A stretch of 64,000 nucleotides of DNA from NCBI RefSeq assembly GCF_005871205.1, contig NZ_SWKM01000012.1, positions 310,001-374,000 of the forward strand. Direction: 5' to 3'. The position numbers and the translations under genes were made by a program. The notes under the pieces are model-generated. The model did no database searches. It was not told the DNA's origin and was given only the letters and a program-made list of their open reading frames with translations. Within the stretch, counting starts at the first letter, position 1; each line of letters starts with the position of its first letter. Origin of the DNA: Marinobacter alexandrii. GTDB taxonomy: Bacteria; Pseudomonadota; Gammaproteobacteria; Pseudomonadales; Oleiphilaceae. This document shows, piece after piece, positions 18,089 through 26,808 of the stretch.

Positions 18089-19360
18089 ATGCGCATTGTT
18101 GTCGTCGGTGGTGGGGTCGTTGGTGTCACCACGGCGTATGAATTGAATCGCCGTAGCCACCAGGTGACGGTGCTGGAGCGACACTCGATCGCCGGTAATG
18201 AAACCAGCAAAGGCAACGCCGCCCAGCGTTCCTACGGAGTGGTTTATCCCTGGGCCGATCCGAAGATGGTGCTGAAAGCGGTGCCCTGGCTGCTGAAACA
18301 GGATGGCCCGCTGAAATGGCGGATGCCACCCTCTGTGGAAGCCGTTCGCTTCATGATGTCCACCCTGCGTTACGCCTGGGCGCCCGGATTATTCGGGCTG
18401 AACCGCCGTGCCATGCTGCGATTGGGAATACACAGCCGGGAACGGTTCGAGGCCCTGGAAAGCGAACTCGATCTGACCTTCGATGGTGATCACCAGGGCT
18501 TGCTGCACCTGGCCAGCACCCCGGAAGCGCTGGATGGCTATCGCCAAACTCAGGCGCTGCTGGCAGAACTGGGCATTGCGTCCCGATTGCTGACGCCGGA
18601 GCAGGTCCGAGCCGCTGAACCGGGCATGGTTGGCAATGGGCCCCTCTACGGCGCCCTGAGTTATGACACCGATGGCACCGGCGACTGCCACCAGTTTTCC
18701 CAGGCGCTGGCCAGTGAGTGCGAGGCCCAGGGGGTCAGTTTTCGTTATCAGGTCGAGGCCCAGAGCCTGGTTGCTAACGACCATGCCGTTGAGGCGATCA
18801 ATATCACCACCGAGGACGGTGACGGGGAACTGATTGAGGCGGATGCCTTCGTCATCAGCGCTGGGTGCTGGTCCGACCATCTGGTTCGGCCACTGGGATT
18901 GGCGCTGCCGATCTATCCGGTCAAAGGCTACAGCCTTACGGTGCCGCTGAGTAACCCTGACCATGCGCCGGTCTCGACGGTTCATGACGATAACTACAAG
19001 GTGGTGTCCACCCGGTTGGGGAATCGCCTGCGGGCAACGGGGTTTGTCGAGCTGGCGGATTTCAATCGGGACATCCCGGAGGCCCGGTTGGCCACCATCC
19101 GGAAATCCGTGAATTCGCGCTTTCCCGGTTGTGCCAATCTGGAAGCGGCTGAAACCTGGACCGGTTTTCGCCCGATGACACCAGACGGCCCCGCTATTAT
19201 CGGCCGTGGCCCGCGGGATAATCTGTTTTTGAACACCGGTCACGGCACTTTTGGCTGGACCCTGTCGGCCGGTAGTGCCGATCTGATTGCCCAGGTTATC
19301 GATGGCGAGGCTCCGTCGGTATGCCTGGATGCCTTCCGCCCCGGTCGCTTTAGTGAGTAG
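18089..19360 (+). CDS. dadA: D-amino-acid dehydrogenase, small subunit
   Basis: About 423 residues. An FAD-dependent oxidoreductase of the DAO fold that oxidises D-amino acids (classically D-alanine) and feeds electrons to the respiratory chain at the inner membrane. The dinucleotide-binding motif IVVVGGGVVGVTTAYEL opens the protein. The block SYDTDGTGDCHQFSQAL, the PVKGYSLT strand and the C-terminal FAD loop GHGTFGWTLSAGSADLI match DadA. ATG 18089 is chosen because AGGGAG lies 6 nt upstream; an upstream in-frame ATG at 18047 gives a non-homologous extension. No dadX racemase is adjacent. Confidence 0.85.
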   Translation: MRIVVVGGGVVGVTTAYELNRRSHQVTVLERHSIAGNETSKGNAAQRSYGVVYPWADPKMVLKAVPWLLKQDGPLKWRMPPSVEAVRFMMSTLRYAWAPGLFGLNRRAMLRLGIHSRERFEALESELDLTFDGDHQGLLHLASTPEALDGYRQTQALLAELGIASRLLTPEQVRAAEPGMVGNGPLYGALSYDTDGTGDCHQFSQALASECEAQGVSFRYQVEAQSLVANDHAVEAINITTEDGDGELIEADAFVISAGCWSDHLVRPLGLALPIYPVKGYSLTVPLSNPDHAPVSTVHDDNYKVVSTRLGNRLRATGFVELADFNRDIPEARLATIRKSVNSRFPGCANLEAAETWTGFRPMTPDGPAIIGRGPRDNLFLNTGHGTFGWTLSAGSADLIAQVIDGEAPSVCLDAFRPGRFSE

Positions 19361-19409
19361 CCGGCCAACGGCAGAAACTATTGGTTCAACAAGAGCAAAG
19401 GCCAATTGC

Positions 19410-20669
19410 ATGACAGTACCTCCGGCCGCGAGTTCAAACGACCCTGTCGAATCGTTTCACAGCCACTGGATGGCGCTAAACGACTGGCTGCGTGAGCACC
19501 GTGGGTTTTGGCAGCCCGCGCCGTTCATGGAGCCGGCACCGCCGTGGACCAGGCATTATCCGGATTTGGCCCGGCTCATCGCGGAGGTGAGTGACGAGCA
19601 ATGCCAGATTTTGGAAGATGAACCGGTAAGGTTGGCGGCCATGGTCGGAGAGCAGGTGCCCTCGCTGGCACGATACGAGCACCTGACCGCATTGGCCGAC
19701 CTGAGACCGACTGAGTCCGAGGTCAGTCAGGCCACCTTGCCGGAGGTTCGGGCGGCGGATATGCCGGGGCGCAAGCGCGGTCAGTCCGGAGCGTTTGCGG
19801 CTGCCATTCGGCCCCTGGAGCAGTCGGTGCTGGACTGGTGCTGTGGCAAAGGTCATCTTTCCCGCACACTGGCGGCGGTGTGCCAAAAGTCCGTTCAAGG
19901 ACTGGAATGGAACGCCGAACTGGTGCGTGAAGGCAACCGGGTGGCGGTTAAGTACGGCGATGCCGTATCGCTGCAGTGTCAGGATGTCCTGGCGCAAGAT
20001 CTCGTCCTGTCGCCCGGGTTCCACGGCGTCGCCCTGCACGCTTGTGGCGACCTGCACCGACGCCTGATGCGCCGGGGCAGCGAGGCGGGTCTGCCCCGAT
20101 TAAGTGTCTCGCCTTGTTGTTATCATCTGACTGATGCTGATAGTTACCGGCCAATGTCGCGTCGGGCGGCCAGCCATGATGGACTCCTGACTCCGTCCCG
20201 CAGTGACTTGCGCCTTGCGGTGCGGGAAACGGTGACCGCGCCGGCCCGGGTACGAGAGCAGACCCGGTTGGTGAGCCAGTGGCGATTGGGCTTTGATAGC
20301 CTGCAGCGGAAGTTGCGGGGCATGGATGAATATCTGGCGGTGCCTTCGCATCCCTCCAAAGTGATCCACGAGGGCTTCGCTGGCTTCTGTCGATGGGCCG
20401 CGAACAAAAAGGCGCTGGCGTTGCCGCCGGATATCGACTTCGATGCCTGGGAAACGCAAGGCGCCCGGCGCTGGCAGCATATGCGCCGCCACGAACTGGT
20501 TCGGCACCTGTTCCGCCGTCCCTTGGAGCTGTGGATGGTGCTGGACTACGCGCTCTACCTTGAGGAGCAGGGCTATCGGGTGCGGCTCGGGGAATTCTGT
20601 GATCGGTCCCTGACCCCCAGGAATCTGTTGCTGGATGCGGTTAGGAAAAAGGCCGAAGCGGCCAAATGA
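19410..20669 (+). CDS. METTL25/RRNAD1-like SAM-dependent methyltransferase
   Basis: About 419 residues, cytosolic. A Rossmann-type methyltransferase domain (PF13679-like) is marked by VLDWCCGKGHLSRTL (SAM motif I), GLEWNAELVREGNR, LHACGDLHRRLMRR and a cysteine-containing SVSPCCYHLT motif resembling eukaryotic METTL25/RRNAD1 proteins. The substrate is unknown; RNA or protein targets are possible. ATG 19410 is used, with AAAGG about 8 nt upstream and 49 nt after the dadA stop; a longer frame from 19287 overlaps dadA and is not credible. A bidirectional terminator follows. Confidence 0.75.
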   Translation: MTVPPAASSNDPVESFHSHWMALNDWLREHRGFWQPAPFMEPAPPWTRHYPDLARLIAEVSDEQCQILEDEPVRLAAMVGEQVPSLARYEHLTALADLRPTESEVSQATLPEVRAADMPGRKRGQSGAFAAAIRPLEQSVLDWCCGKGHLSRTLAAVCQKSVQGLEWNAELVREGNRVAVKYGDAVSLQCQDVLAQDLVLSPGFHGVALHACGDLHRRLMRRGSEAGLPRLSVSPCCYHLTDADSYRPMSRRAASHDGLLTPSRSDLRLAVRETVTAPARVREQTRLVSQWRLGFDSLQRKLRGMDEYLAVPSHPSKVIHEGFAGFCRWAANKKALALPPDIDFDAWETQGARRWQHMRRHELVRHLFRRPLELWMVLDYALYLEEQGYRVRLGEFCDRSLTPRNLLLDAVRKKAEAAK

Positions 20670-20695
20670 AAAAGGCGCCCACGAGGACGCCTTTT
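20670..20695. terminator. Bidirectional rho-independent terminator
   Basis: AAAAGGCG pairs with CGCCTTTT around a 10-nt loop. It has an A-tract on the left and a T-tract on the right, so it can end both the methyltransferase transcript and the convergent peroxiredoxin transcript. Confidence 0.75.
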
Positions 20696-20729
20696 CAGTT
20701 CTAGTTGAGTTCAGGATTTGCTTGCTGGA

Positions 20730-21383
20730 TCAGTTGCCACCCCAGTTGGCGTGTGGGTCGGGCGTCATTCGCAGGTACGATTTGACGGCCTTGTAGCCCT
20801 GAGGGAAACGTTGCTTGATCTCGTCTTCGTCCTGTAGCGACGGCACAATGACGACATCACCGCCGCGCTCCCAGTTGCCGGGAGTAGCCACCTTATGGTT
20901 TTCGGTCAGTTGTAGCGAATCCACCACCCGCAGTACTTCGTTGAAGTTGCGACCGGTACTGGCCGGGTAGGTGATGATCAGGCGCACCTTCTTGTTCGGA
21001 TCGATCACGAACAGGGAGCGCACGGTCAGGCTGCTGTCGGCGTTGGGGTGGATCATGTCGTAGAGTTCCGACACTTTGCGATCCTGGTCGGCGATGATCG
21101 GGAAATTGACCGAGCAGCCCTGAGTCTCGTTGATGTCCTTGATCCACTCCTGGTGGGAGTCGACCGGATCAACGCTCAGTGCGATCGCCTTGACGTTGCG
21201 CTTGGCAAATTCGTCCTTGAGTTTGGCCGTCAGGCCGAGCTCCGTGGTGCACACGGGGGTGAAATCGGCCGGGTGTGAAAACAGGATGCCCCAGCTGTCA
21301 CCGAGCCAGTCATAGAATGAGATTCGACCTTCACTGGAATCCTGTTCGAAATCCGGTGCGGTATCTCCAAGACGTAAACTCAT
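20730..21383 (-). CDS. 1-Cys peroxiredoxin (Prx6 type)
   Basis: A 217-residue cytosolic thiol peroxidase of the AhpC/TSA superfamily. The peroxidatic cysteine is in HPADFTPVCTTELG, and the Prx6-type C-terminal domain continues to LRMTPDPHANWGGN, so the length fits the 1-Cys group rather than 2-Cys AhpC. It reduces hydrogen peroxide and organic hydroperoxides. AGGAGA lies about 8 nt before the ATG. It is monocistronic between a terminator and the symporter gene. There is another cysteine at ETQGCSVNFP, but no clear resolving-cysteine motif. Confidence 0.92.
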   Translation of the reverse strand: MSLRLGDTAPDFEQDSSEGRISFYDWLGDSWGILFSHPADFTPVCTTELGLTAKLKDEFAKRNVKAIALSVDPVDSHQEWIKDINETQGCSVNFPIIADQDRKVSELYDMIHPNADSSLTVRSLFVIDPNKKVRLIITYPASTGRNFNEVLRVVDSLQLTENHKVATPGNWERGGDVVIVPSLQDEDEIKQRFPQGYKAVKSYLRMTPDPHANWGGN

Positions 21384-21515
21384 AAGCTCTTCTCCTTTTC
21401 TGCGACGTTCGGCAGGTGCCGTTTGCCCGGCATCGAACCCTGCCGGAATGTTTCTTCGCCCTGGGACAAAACGTGGGTTTAGTCAGGGCGAATTACAAGG
21501 GCGACTTACAAGGAA

Positions 21516-22880
21516 TTAAACCTTACCGGGTGCCTTTTCCCGCTCGAAGTGTTCGCGGGTCAGCTTGAACACCACCGGGCTCAGCAACAGCAGGGCGATC
21601 AGGTTGGGCAGTGCCATCATGGCGTTCAGGGTGTCGGCCACCAACCAGACAAAACCGAGGTTCAGGGTGGCGCCGACGGGAATCGCCAGAATCCAGGCGA
21701 CCCGGTAAGGCACGATAGCCTTTACGCCGAACAGGAATTCGATGCAGCGCTCACCATAGAACGACCAGCCAAGGATGGTGGTGAATGCGAAGACCGCCAG
21801 GGCGATTGCGACCAGGTAGTTACCAACGCCGGGCAGCGCTTCTGCGAAAGCCATAGACGTCAATTCAGCACCGGACACGCCCGAAGTCCAGACACCGGAG
21901 GTGATGATCACCAGCCCGGTGATGGTGCAGATGATGATGGTGTCAATAAAGGTACCCAGCATGGCCACCATGCCCTGGTTGATCGGGTTCTTGGTTTGGG
22001 CCGCGGCGTGGGCAATGGGAGCCGAACCCAGGCCGGCTTCGTTGGAGAAAATACCCCGGGCCACACCGAACCGGATAGCCGCCCATACGGCAGCGCCCGC
22101 GAAGCCACCTTCAGCGGCAATGGGGGAGAATGCGTGTTGCACCACCATGGTCAGTGCCGCAGGGATATCGGCGGCGTTGATCGCCAGTACAATCAGGCCT
22201 GCGACCAGGTAGGAAATAGCCATCAGCGGCACCAGTGCACTGGCTACGTGACCAATCCGGCGAATACCGCCGATCAGGACGGCACCGACCAGAACCATGA
22301 GGATGACGCCGGTCAGCCAGTGCGGCAGGCCGAAGTTGGCCTCCATCACGTCGGCGACGGAGTTGGCCTGAACGGTATTTCCAATGCCAAAGCCGGCAAT
22401 GGCCGCGAATACGGCGAAGAAAACGCCCAGCCAGGCCCACTTTTTGCCCAGGCCATTACGGATGTAGTACATCGGGCCGCCAACATGGTCGCCACGCTCG
22501 TCCACCTCGCGGAAGCGCACCGCCAGAACGGCTTCGGAATACTTGGTGGCCATGCCCACCAGGGCAGTCAGCCACATCCAGAACAGCGCACCGGGGCCAC
22601 CGAGAAATACGGCGGTGGCTACACCAGCGATGTTACCGGTACCCACTGTGGCCGACAGTGCGGTCATCAGGGCCTGGAAGGGCGGGATCTCGCCCTCCGA
22701 CTCGGCACCGGTGGCCTTGCGGCCCTGCCACATCAACCGGAATCCGGCACCCAGCTTCAACACAGGCATCAGTTTAAGGCCAAGGCTAAGGAATAGCCCG
22801 ACACCGAGAATGAGGACCAGCATGGGGGGGCCCCATACCAGCGAATTGAGTTGTCCAACGAATTCAGAGATGGCTTCCAT
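21516..22880 (-). CDS. Sodium:alanine/glycine symporter (AGCS family)
   Basis: A 454-residue inner-membrane protein with about ten to eleven helices. AGCS signatures are ALSATVGTGNIAGVATAV, GGPGALFWMWLTALVGMATKYSE, GGPMYYIRNGLG and FSNEAGLGSAPIAHAAA. It imports alanine or glycine with Na+, or H+ in some members. GGGAG precedes the ATG. It is transcribed away from the CBS gene across about 200 nt. The sodium coupling fits a marine host. Exact substrate specificity is not determinable by eye. Confidence 0.92.
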   Translation of the reverse strand: MEAISEFVGQLNSLVWGPPMLVLILGVGLFLSLGLKLMPVLKLGAGFRLMWQGRKATGAESEGEIPPFQALMTALSATVGTGNIAGVATAVFLGGPGALFWMWLTALVGMATKYSEAVLAVRFREVDERGDHVGGPMYYIRNGLGKKWAWLGVFFAVFAAIAGFGIGNTVQANSVADVMEANFGLPHWLTGVILMVLVGAVLIGGIRRIGHVASALVPLMAISYLVAGLIVLAINAADIPAALTMVVQHAFSPIAAEGGFAGAAVWAAIRFGVARGIFSNEAGLGSAPIAHAAAQTKNPINQGMVAMLGTFIDTIIICTITGLVIITSGVWTSGVSGAELTSMAFAEALPGVGNYLVAIALAVFAFTTILGWSFYGERCIEFLFGVKAIVPYRVAWILAIPVGATLNLGFVWLVADTLNAMMALPNLIALLLLSPVVFKLTREHFEREKAPGKV

Positions 22881-23081
22881 GGGGATCTCCCGAAGTTAGC
22901 GATAGTTACCCTTTATTGTTGCCCTTTTGAGGCGTAACCCTCGGAGTTTAAGCGATAAAATCTCTCTGTAAACTATCTGCCCGGTTTTCTGTTTTCCTTT
23001 CTGGGGTCGATTGCCTATGTTTATAGATAGAGGCCCGCATTCTGGCCGGGACATCTGAACCCAACGGGAGGAGACCTGCCC

Positions 23082-23513
23082 ATGCGTTCACTGAAAGTCT
23101 CTGATGTTATGTGGAATCACATTGAGCCTGTCCGCTGTGGCACGCCGCTGACCCGAGTGGTGAAATCCCTGCTGCACAATCATGTCACCGGCTTGCCGGT
23201 GGTTGATGACCAGCGCCACGTGCTGGGTTTTGTGTCGGAACAGGATTGCATTCATGCGCTGCTGGTCAGCAGTTACCACTGCGAGGGCGACCCCATCGTC
23301 GACGACGTGATGTTCCGTGAGCCGGTTACGGTTTCTCCGGAAATGGCCGTGGTGGACCTGGCGCAAAATCTTGGTGCGGGAAAGCCCAAGGTCTATCCGG
23401 TGATTGACCATGGCAAACTGATCGGTATTGTGACGCGTACTGCCATTCTGGCAGAGTTGGCGCGTTCCGGCTGTGGTATCGAATTGCCCAAATACGCCAG
23501 CGCTGATGACTGA
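23082..23513 (+). CDS. Two-CBS-domain protein
   Basis: A 143-residue cytosolic protein made of two CBS motifs forming one Bateman module (about 5-60 and 75-135; segments LHNHVTGLPVVDDQRHVLGFV and VYPVIDHGKLIGIVTR). CBS pairs bind adenosine nucleotides such as AMP, ATP or SAM and usually regulate a partner protein. No catalytic or DNA-binding domain is attached. A strong GGGAGGAG ribosome site precedes the ATG. It lies 26 nt upstream of the S-formylglutathione hydrolase gene and is probably co-transcribed. Confidence 0.88.
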   Translation: MRSLKVSDVMWNHIEPVRCGTPLTRVVKSLLHNHVTGLPVVDDQRHVLGFVSEQDCIHALLVSSYHCEGDPIVDDVMFREPVTVSPEMAVVDLAQNLGAGKPKVYPVIDHGKLIGIVTRTAILAELARSGCGIELPKYASADD

Positions 23514-23539
23514 GAAACTCTTTATCTGGTGAGGATGCT

Positions 23540-24385
23540 ATGGAACTGTTATCCACGAACATTTGTTTCGACGGTGAGCATCGTCGCTATCGTCATCACT
23601 CCGCAACCCTGGAGTGTGATATGGAATTTGCGGTTTTTCTGCCGCCGGGTGCGGTTGCGCAAAATCCAACTAAAGCGCCGGTGCTGTACTGGTTATCTGG
23701 CCTGACCTGTACCGACCAGAATTTCATGCAGAAAGCAGGCGCCATGAAGCGTGCTGCCAAACTGGGGCTGGCGATCGTCTGCCCGGACACCAGTCCGAGA
23801 GGGCTGAATCTGCCGGGCGAGGATGACAGCTATGACTTCGGAACCGGAGCAGGCTTCTACATTAACGCCACGGAGCAACCCTGGGCGCCCCATTACCGGA
23901 TGTACGATTACGTGGTCAAGGAATTGCCCCAGCTGGTGGAGGATCAATTGCCGTTGACGGACCAGCGGTCTGTCAGCGGTCACTCCATGGGAGGGCACGG
24001 TGCGCTTATAGCGGCTTTGAAAAACCCGGGTCGATACGCCTCGGTTTCTGCCTTTGCACCCATCGCCAACCCGACCGAGTGTCCATGGGGGCAAAAGGCC
24101 TTCACTGGTTACCTCGGCGACGATACGCGGGCGTGGGAGCAGTGGGATGCCACCCTGTTAATACCGACTGCCCGCGAGCGCTTGCCACTGCTGGTGGATC
24201 AGGGCACCGCCGATGAGTTCCTGGACAGTCAGTTGAACCCGGACGCCCTGGCGGAAGTCTGTGAAACCTTCCATCACCATATCAATCTGCGTATGCACCG
24301 GGGCTATGATCACAGCTACTTCTTCATCGCCTCATTCATCGATGATCATCTGGATCACCACGCCCAGGCGCTCGGGTTACGCTGA
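23540..24385 (+). CDS. fghA: S-formylglutathione hydrolase
   Basis: A 281-residue alpha/beta hydrolase that hydrolyses S-formylglutathione to formate and glutathione in formaldehyde detoxification. The nucleophile is in SGHSMGGHGAL. The oxyanion-region segment WLSGLTCTDQNFMQKAG, PDTSPRG, DDSYDFGTGAGFYINAT and the terminal GYDHSYFFIASFI are all characteristic. The length is normal for the family. The usual partner adhC is not adjacent. GAGGATGCT precedes the ATG. Its stop is 6 nt from the convergent HD-GYP-like gene. Confidence 0.94.
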   Translation: MELLSTNICFDGEHRRYRHHSATLECDMEFAVFLPPGAVAQNPTKAPVLYWLSGLTCTDQNFMQKAGAMKRAAKLGLAIVCPDTSPRGLNLPGEDDSYDFGTGAGFYINATEQPWAPHYRMYDYVVKELPQLVEDQLPLTDQRSVSGHSMGGHGALIAALKNPGRYASVSAFAPIANPTECPWGQKAFTGYLGDDTRAWEQWDATLLIPTARERLPLLVDQGTADEFLDSQLNPDALAEVCETFHHHINLRMHRGYDHSYFFIASFIDDHLDHHAQALGLR

Positions 24386-24391
24386 GCTCGC

Positions 24392-25516
24392 CTAGGAGCG
24401 GAACCCCCAGATCAGGCTGAAATCCATGGACGGCATGACTTCGGGCTCTTCCAGGGCCCGAATGTTGTACTCCAGCAGGCTGGTGTCCCGCTCAAAGGTG
24501 CCGCTGTAGCGATTGCCCCGGGGCCCGAAAATGGCTTTGACGAAGGGCCCGCGGGAGCGCACCGGACGGCAGCTGACCACGCCCACTTCATTGTTATCAA
24601 GCCGCACCAGGACTCCGGGAGGGTAATCGCCCAGAACTTTGAGCAGGGCCTTGGGAATAGCTGGCCGGAAAGTGCCATCGCCCAGGGTGGCGATCAGCCG
24701 CCGGGCATCGGTAACGTTCAGACGGGTTCGGTACGCTCGCTTGGTGATCATCGCCACGTAGCGCTCGCACAACGCCAGGATTTCCGCCTCAGGTCGGATT
24801 TCGGTCCCGCTCAGCCCATCCGGATACCCCTGACCGTCCGCCTGTTCATGATGCTGGGCGATGATGGCAAGCATCAGTTTGTTGTCGATGCCGGCGGCCT
24901 GCAGCGCCTGCACGCTTCGTTCAGGGTGTTTTCTGATGACCTGACGCTGGTCCGGGCTGAGCAGCTTATTGGAGGCATTGAGCTGGTCTGCAACCGGTAC
25001 CAATGCCAGATTGGCCGTCAGTGCGGCAGCCGTGAGAACGCTGGTGCGTTTTTCATCCAGACCAAACTGGCGGGCGGTAAATTGGCTAAGAATGGCGTAG
25101 AACAGAGTCTGTTCAAGAATGGTGGGGCTGATGGAGTACAGGTGCACCAAGGCAAGGCTGGCTTCCGGCGCTTCGGTGCAGGTACGCTCGATCATCCGGG
25201 TTAGGCCCATCAGCCGTTTCTGGGCAGAGGCTTCGCCATCGGTGATCGCGTTCAGGGTCGCCTCAAGAGTCTGGAGCAGGTCGGCATAGTCGGCGAAGGG
25301 ATTGCGTCGCCGATGGTCCTCAACGATGTCGTCCTGGGGACGTTTAATTTTGCGGGGTTTGAAGCGGCCTCGCTCGAACAATTGCTCCAACTGGAAATCG
25401 GTCTGAACCACATACCCTTGGCGTAACAGAACATTGCCGTTGGCATCGTACACATTCCATGGCAGGGGGCGGCCCAACTCCAGAGCTCCGGGCGCGATTC
25501 GGACAAGGCTGCTCAA
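24392..25516 (-). CDS. HD-GYP-like protein lacking the catalytic HD pair
   Basis: 374 residues, cytosolic. The C-terminal half aligns with HD-GYP domains and keeps HHEQADGQGYP (222-232), but the position expected to hold HD in LLHDIGK reads AAALTANLALVP (about 163-174), so the metal site is incomplete and phosphodiesterase activity is doubtful. The N terminus (about 1-60, VYDANGNVLLRQGYVV) resembles the short beta domain seen in other Marinobacter-type HD-GYP proteins, and the C-terminal part has beta strands after the GYP region. The start is TTG at 25516; no ATG lies before residue 103. It probably acts as a c-di-GMP binder or a scaffold. Confidence 0.75.
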   Translation of the reverse strand: MSSLVRIAPGALELGRPLPWNVYDANGNVLLRQGYVVQTDFQLEQLFERGRFKPRKIKRPQDDIVEDHRRRNPFADYADLLQTLEATLNAITDGEASAQKRLMGLTRMIERTCTEAPEASLALVHLYSISPTILEQTLFYAILSQFTARQFGLDEKRTSVLTAAALTANLALVPVADQLNASNKLLSPDQRQVIRKHPERSVQALQAAGIDNKLMLAIIAQHHEQADGQGYPDGLSGTEIRPEAEILALCERYVAMITKRAYRTRLNVTDARRLIATLGDGTFRPAIPKALLKVLGDYPPGVLVRLDNNEVGVVSCRPVRSRGPFVKAIFGPRGNRYSGTFERDTSLLEYNIRALEEPEVMPSMDFSLIWGFRS

Positions 25517-25779
25517 TATTCGAAATCCTGCTTATTGGTTTGTAATACGCGAAGTGTAACTCTGAACGACACCTCGCCTCTATATTCCCCTGAACCAGAA
25601 AGATGCATTCACTATATTTGACAGGGCAGTTTAGGTGTACACGGTAAAAACTGAGTGAAGGTTCACAATTCGAGAGGATGCGTCTCCGATTTGTAAATTC
25701 TGGCTTAAGTATGGGGTTCGATCATTGGGCTTGAGCTATGCTAGCGAGCTAAATAAAACTTTCGTCGGGTTTGTCCCAG

Positions 25780-26808
25780 ATGTTGTACCGCTTAAAAACG
25801 GATTTCCGTTTGTCGATCATTACCCTGCTTGGCGCCAGTGCCATTCTTGGCATCACGCCTTTCGCGGTATTTCGGTTCCTGCAAGGCAACTTTGTGGCGG
25901 CGGTCGTGGATGTTGTCATCCTGGCGGGCATCGTCGGTAGTGTGACTTGTGCCTGGGTGACGGGTCGCACCAAGTACAGTGGTCTGTTTTTGGCCGTGAT
26001 GACGTCTTCCAGTGCGGTCGTTGTTGGCGCGATAACCGGCGAACCGGGCTTGTTCTGGTTGTTTCCCTGTCTGGTGACCAGCTTCTTCCTGGCCAGTCCC
26101 CGTCTGGCCATTATCATCAATCTGGGGGCTATTTTTGCCATGATGGCCCAGACGGATATCTTTCGCTCTTTGGTCCAGATGTGGTCCTTTGCCGCCGGCG
26201 CTGTGGTCGTGAGTGCCTGTGCCTATGTCTTTGCCTACAGAAATGAAACTCAGCGCGAACGCCTGGAGCATCTGGCCACTATTGATCCGTTGACCGGTGT
26301 TCGCAACCGCCGATCCATGGATCAGGAATTAGCCTGGGCTGTCGCCAGTGCCGATCGTAGCGGTGAAACCTATTCGATTGCTTTGCTTGATATCGACCAT
26401 TTCAAGCAAATCAACGATAAGTACGGGCATGGCGTTGGTGACGATGTGCTGGTTGAAATGGTGGCGCTGATCCAGCAGCACACCCGGCGAACAGACCGAC
26501 TGTTCCGATTTGGTGGTGAAGAGTTTGTCCTCTTATTGCCAGGCACCAGTGGTGCCGGCCTTGAAACAGTGTTGAATAATCTTCAGCAGGTGCTCCGGAA
26601 GCATCTTACCCACCCTGGTGGCTTGGTAACCGCGTCGTTCGGGGTTGCTCAACTGTTAGCTCAAGAGAGCGTCGACGACTGGCTTTCCCGCGCCGATGCT
26701 GCGCTCTATCGAGCGAAAGAGTCGGGGCGTGACCGCATCATTTATGCTCAACCCCATTTGGGGCATACCGAAACAACCGCCAGCCAAGCAGAATGCTCGC
26801 TGACGTAA
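25780..26808 (+). CDS. Membrane diguanylate cyclase (GGDEF)
   Basis: About 342 residues: five to six hydrophobic helices in the first 160 residues, then a GGDEF domain. The catalytic motif is GGEEF, preceded by an RxxD I-site (RRTD, five residues upstream), so it is an active-looking cyclase with product inhibition. LLDIDHFKQINDKYGHGVGD and the ADAALYRAKESGRDR end are typical. ATG 25780 is used; a TTG three codons earlier (25771) is possible and neither has a good ribosome site. Its 3' end overlaps the convergent MATE gene by 71 nt. The sensory membrane domain is not recognised. Confidence 0.85.
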   Translation: MLYRLKTDFRLSIITLLGASAILGITPFAVFRFLQGNFVAAVVDVVILAGIVGSVTCAWVTGRTKYSGLFLAVMTSSSAVVVGAITGEPGLFWLFPCLVTSFFLASPRLAIIINLGAIFAMMAQTDIFRSLVQMWSFAAGAVVVSACAYVFAYRNETQRERLEHLATIDPLTGVRNRRSMDQELAWAVASADRSGETYSIALLDIDHFKQINDKYGHGVGDDVLVEMVALIQQHTRRTDRLFRFGGEEFVLLLPGTSGAGLETVLNNLQQVLRKHLTHPGGLVTASFGVAQLLAQESVDDWLSRADAALYRAKESGRDRIIYAQPHLGHTETTASQAECSLT

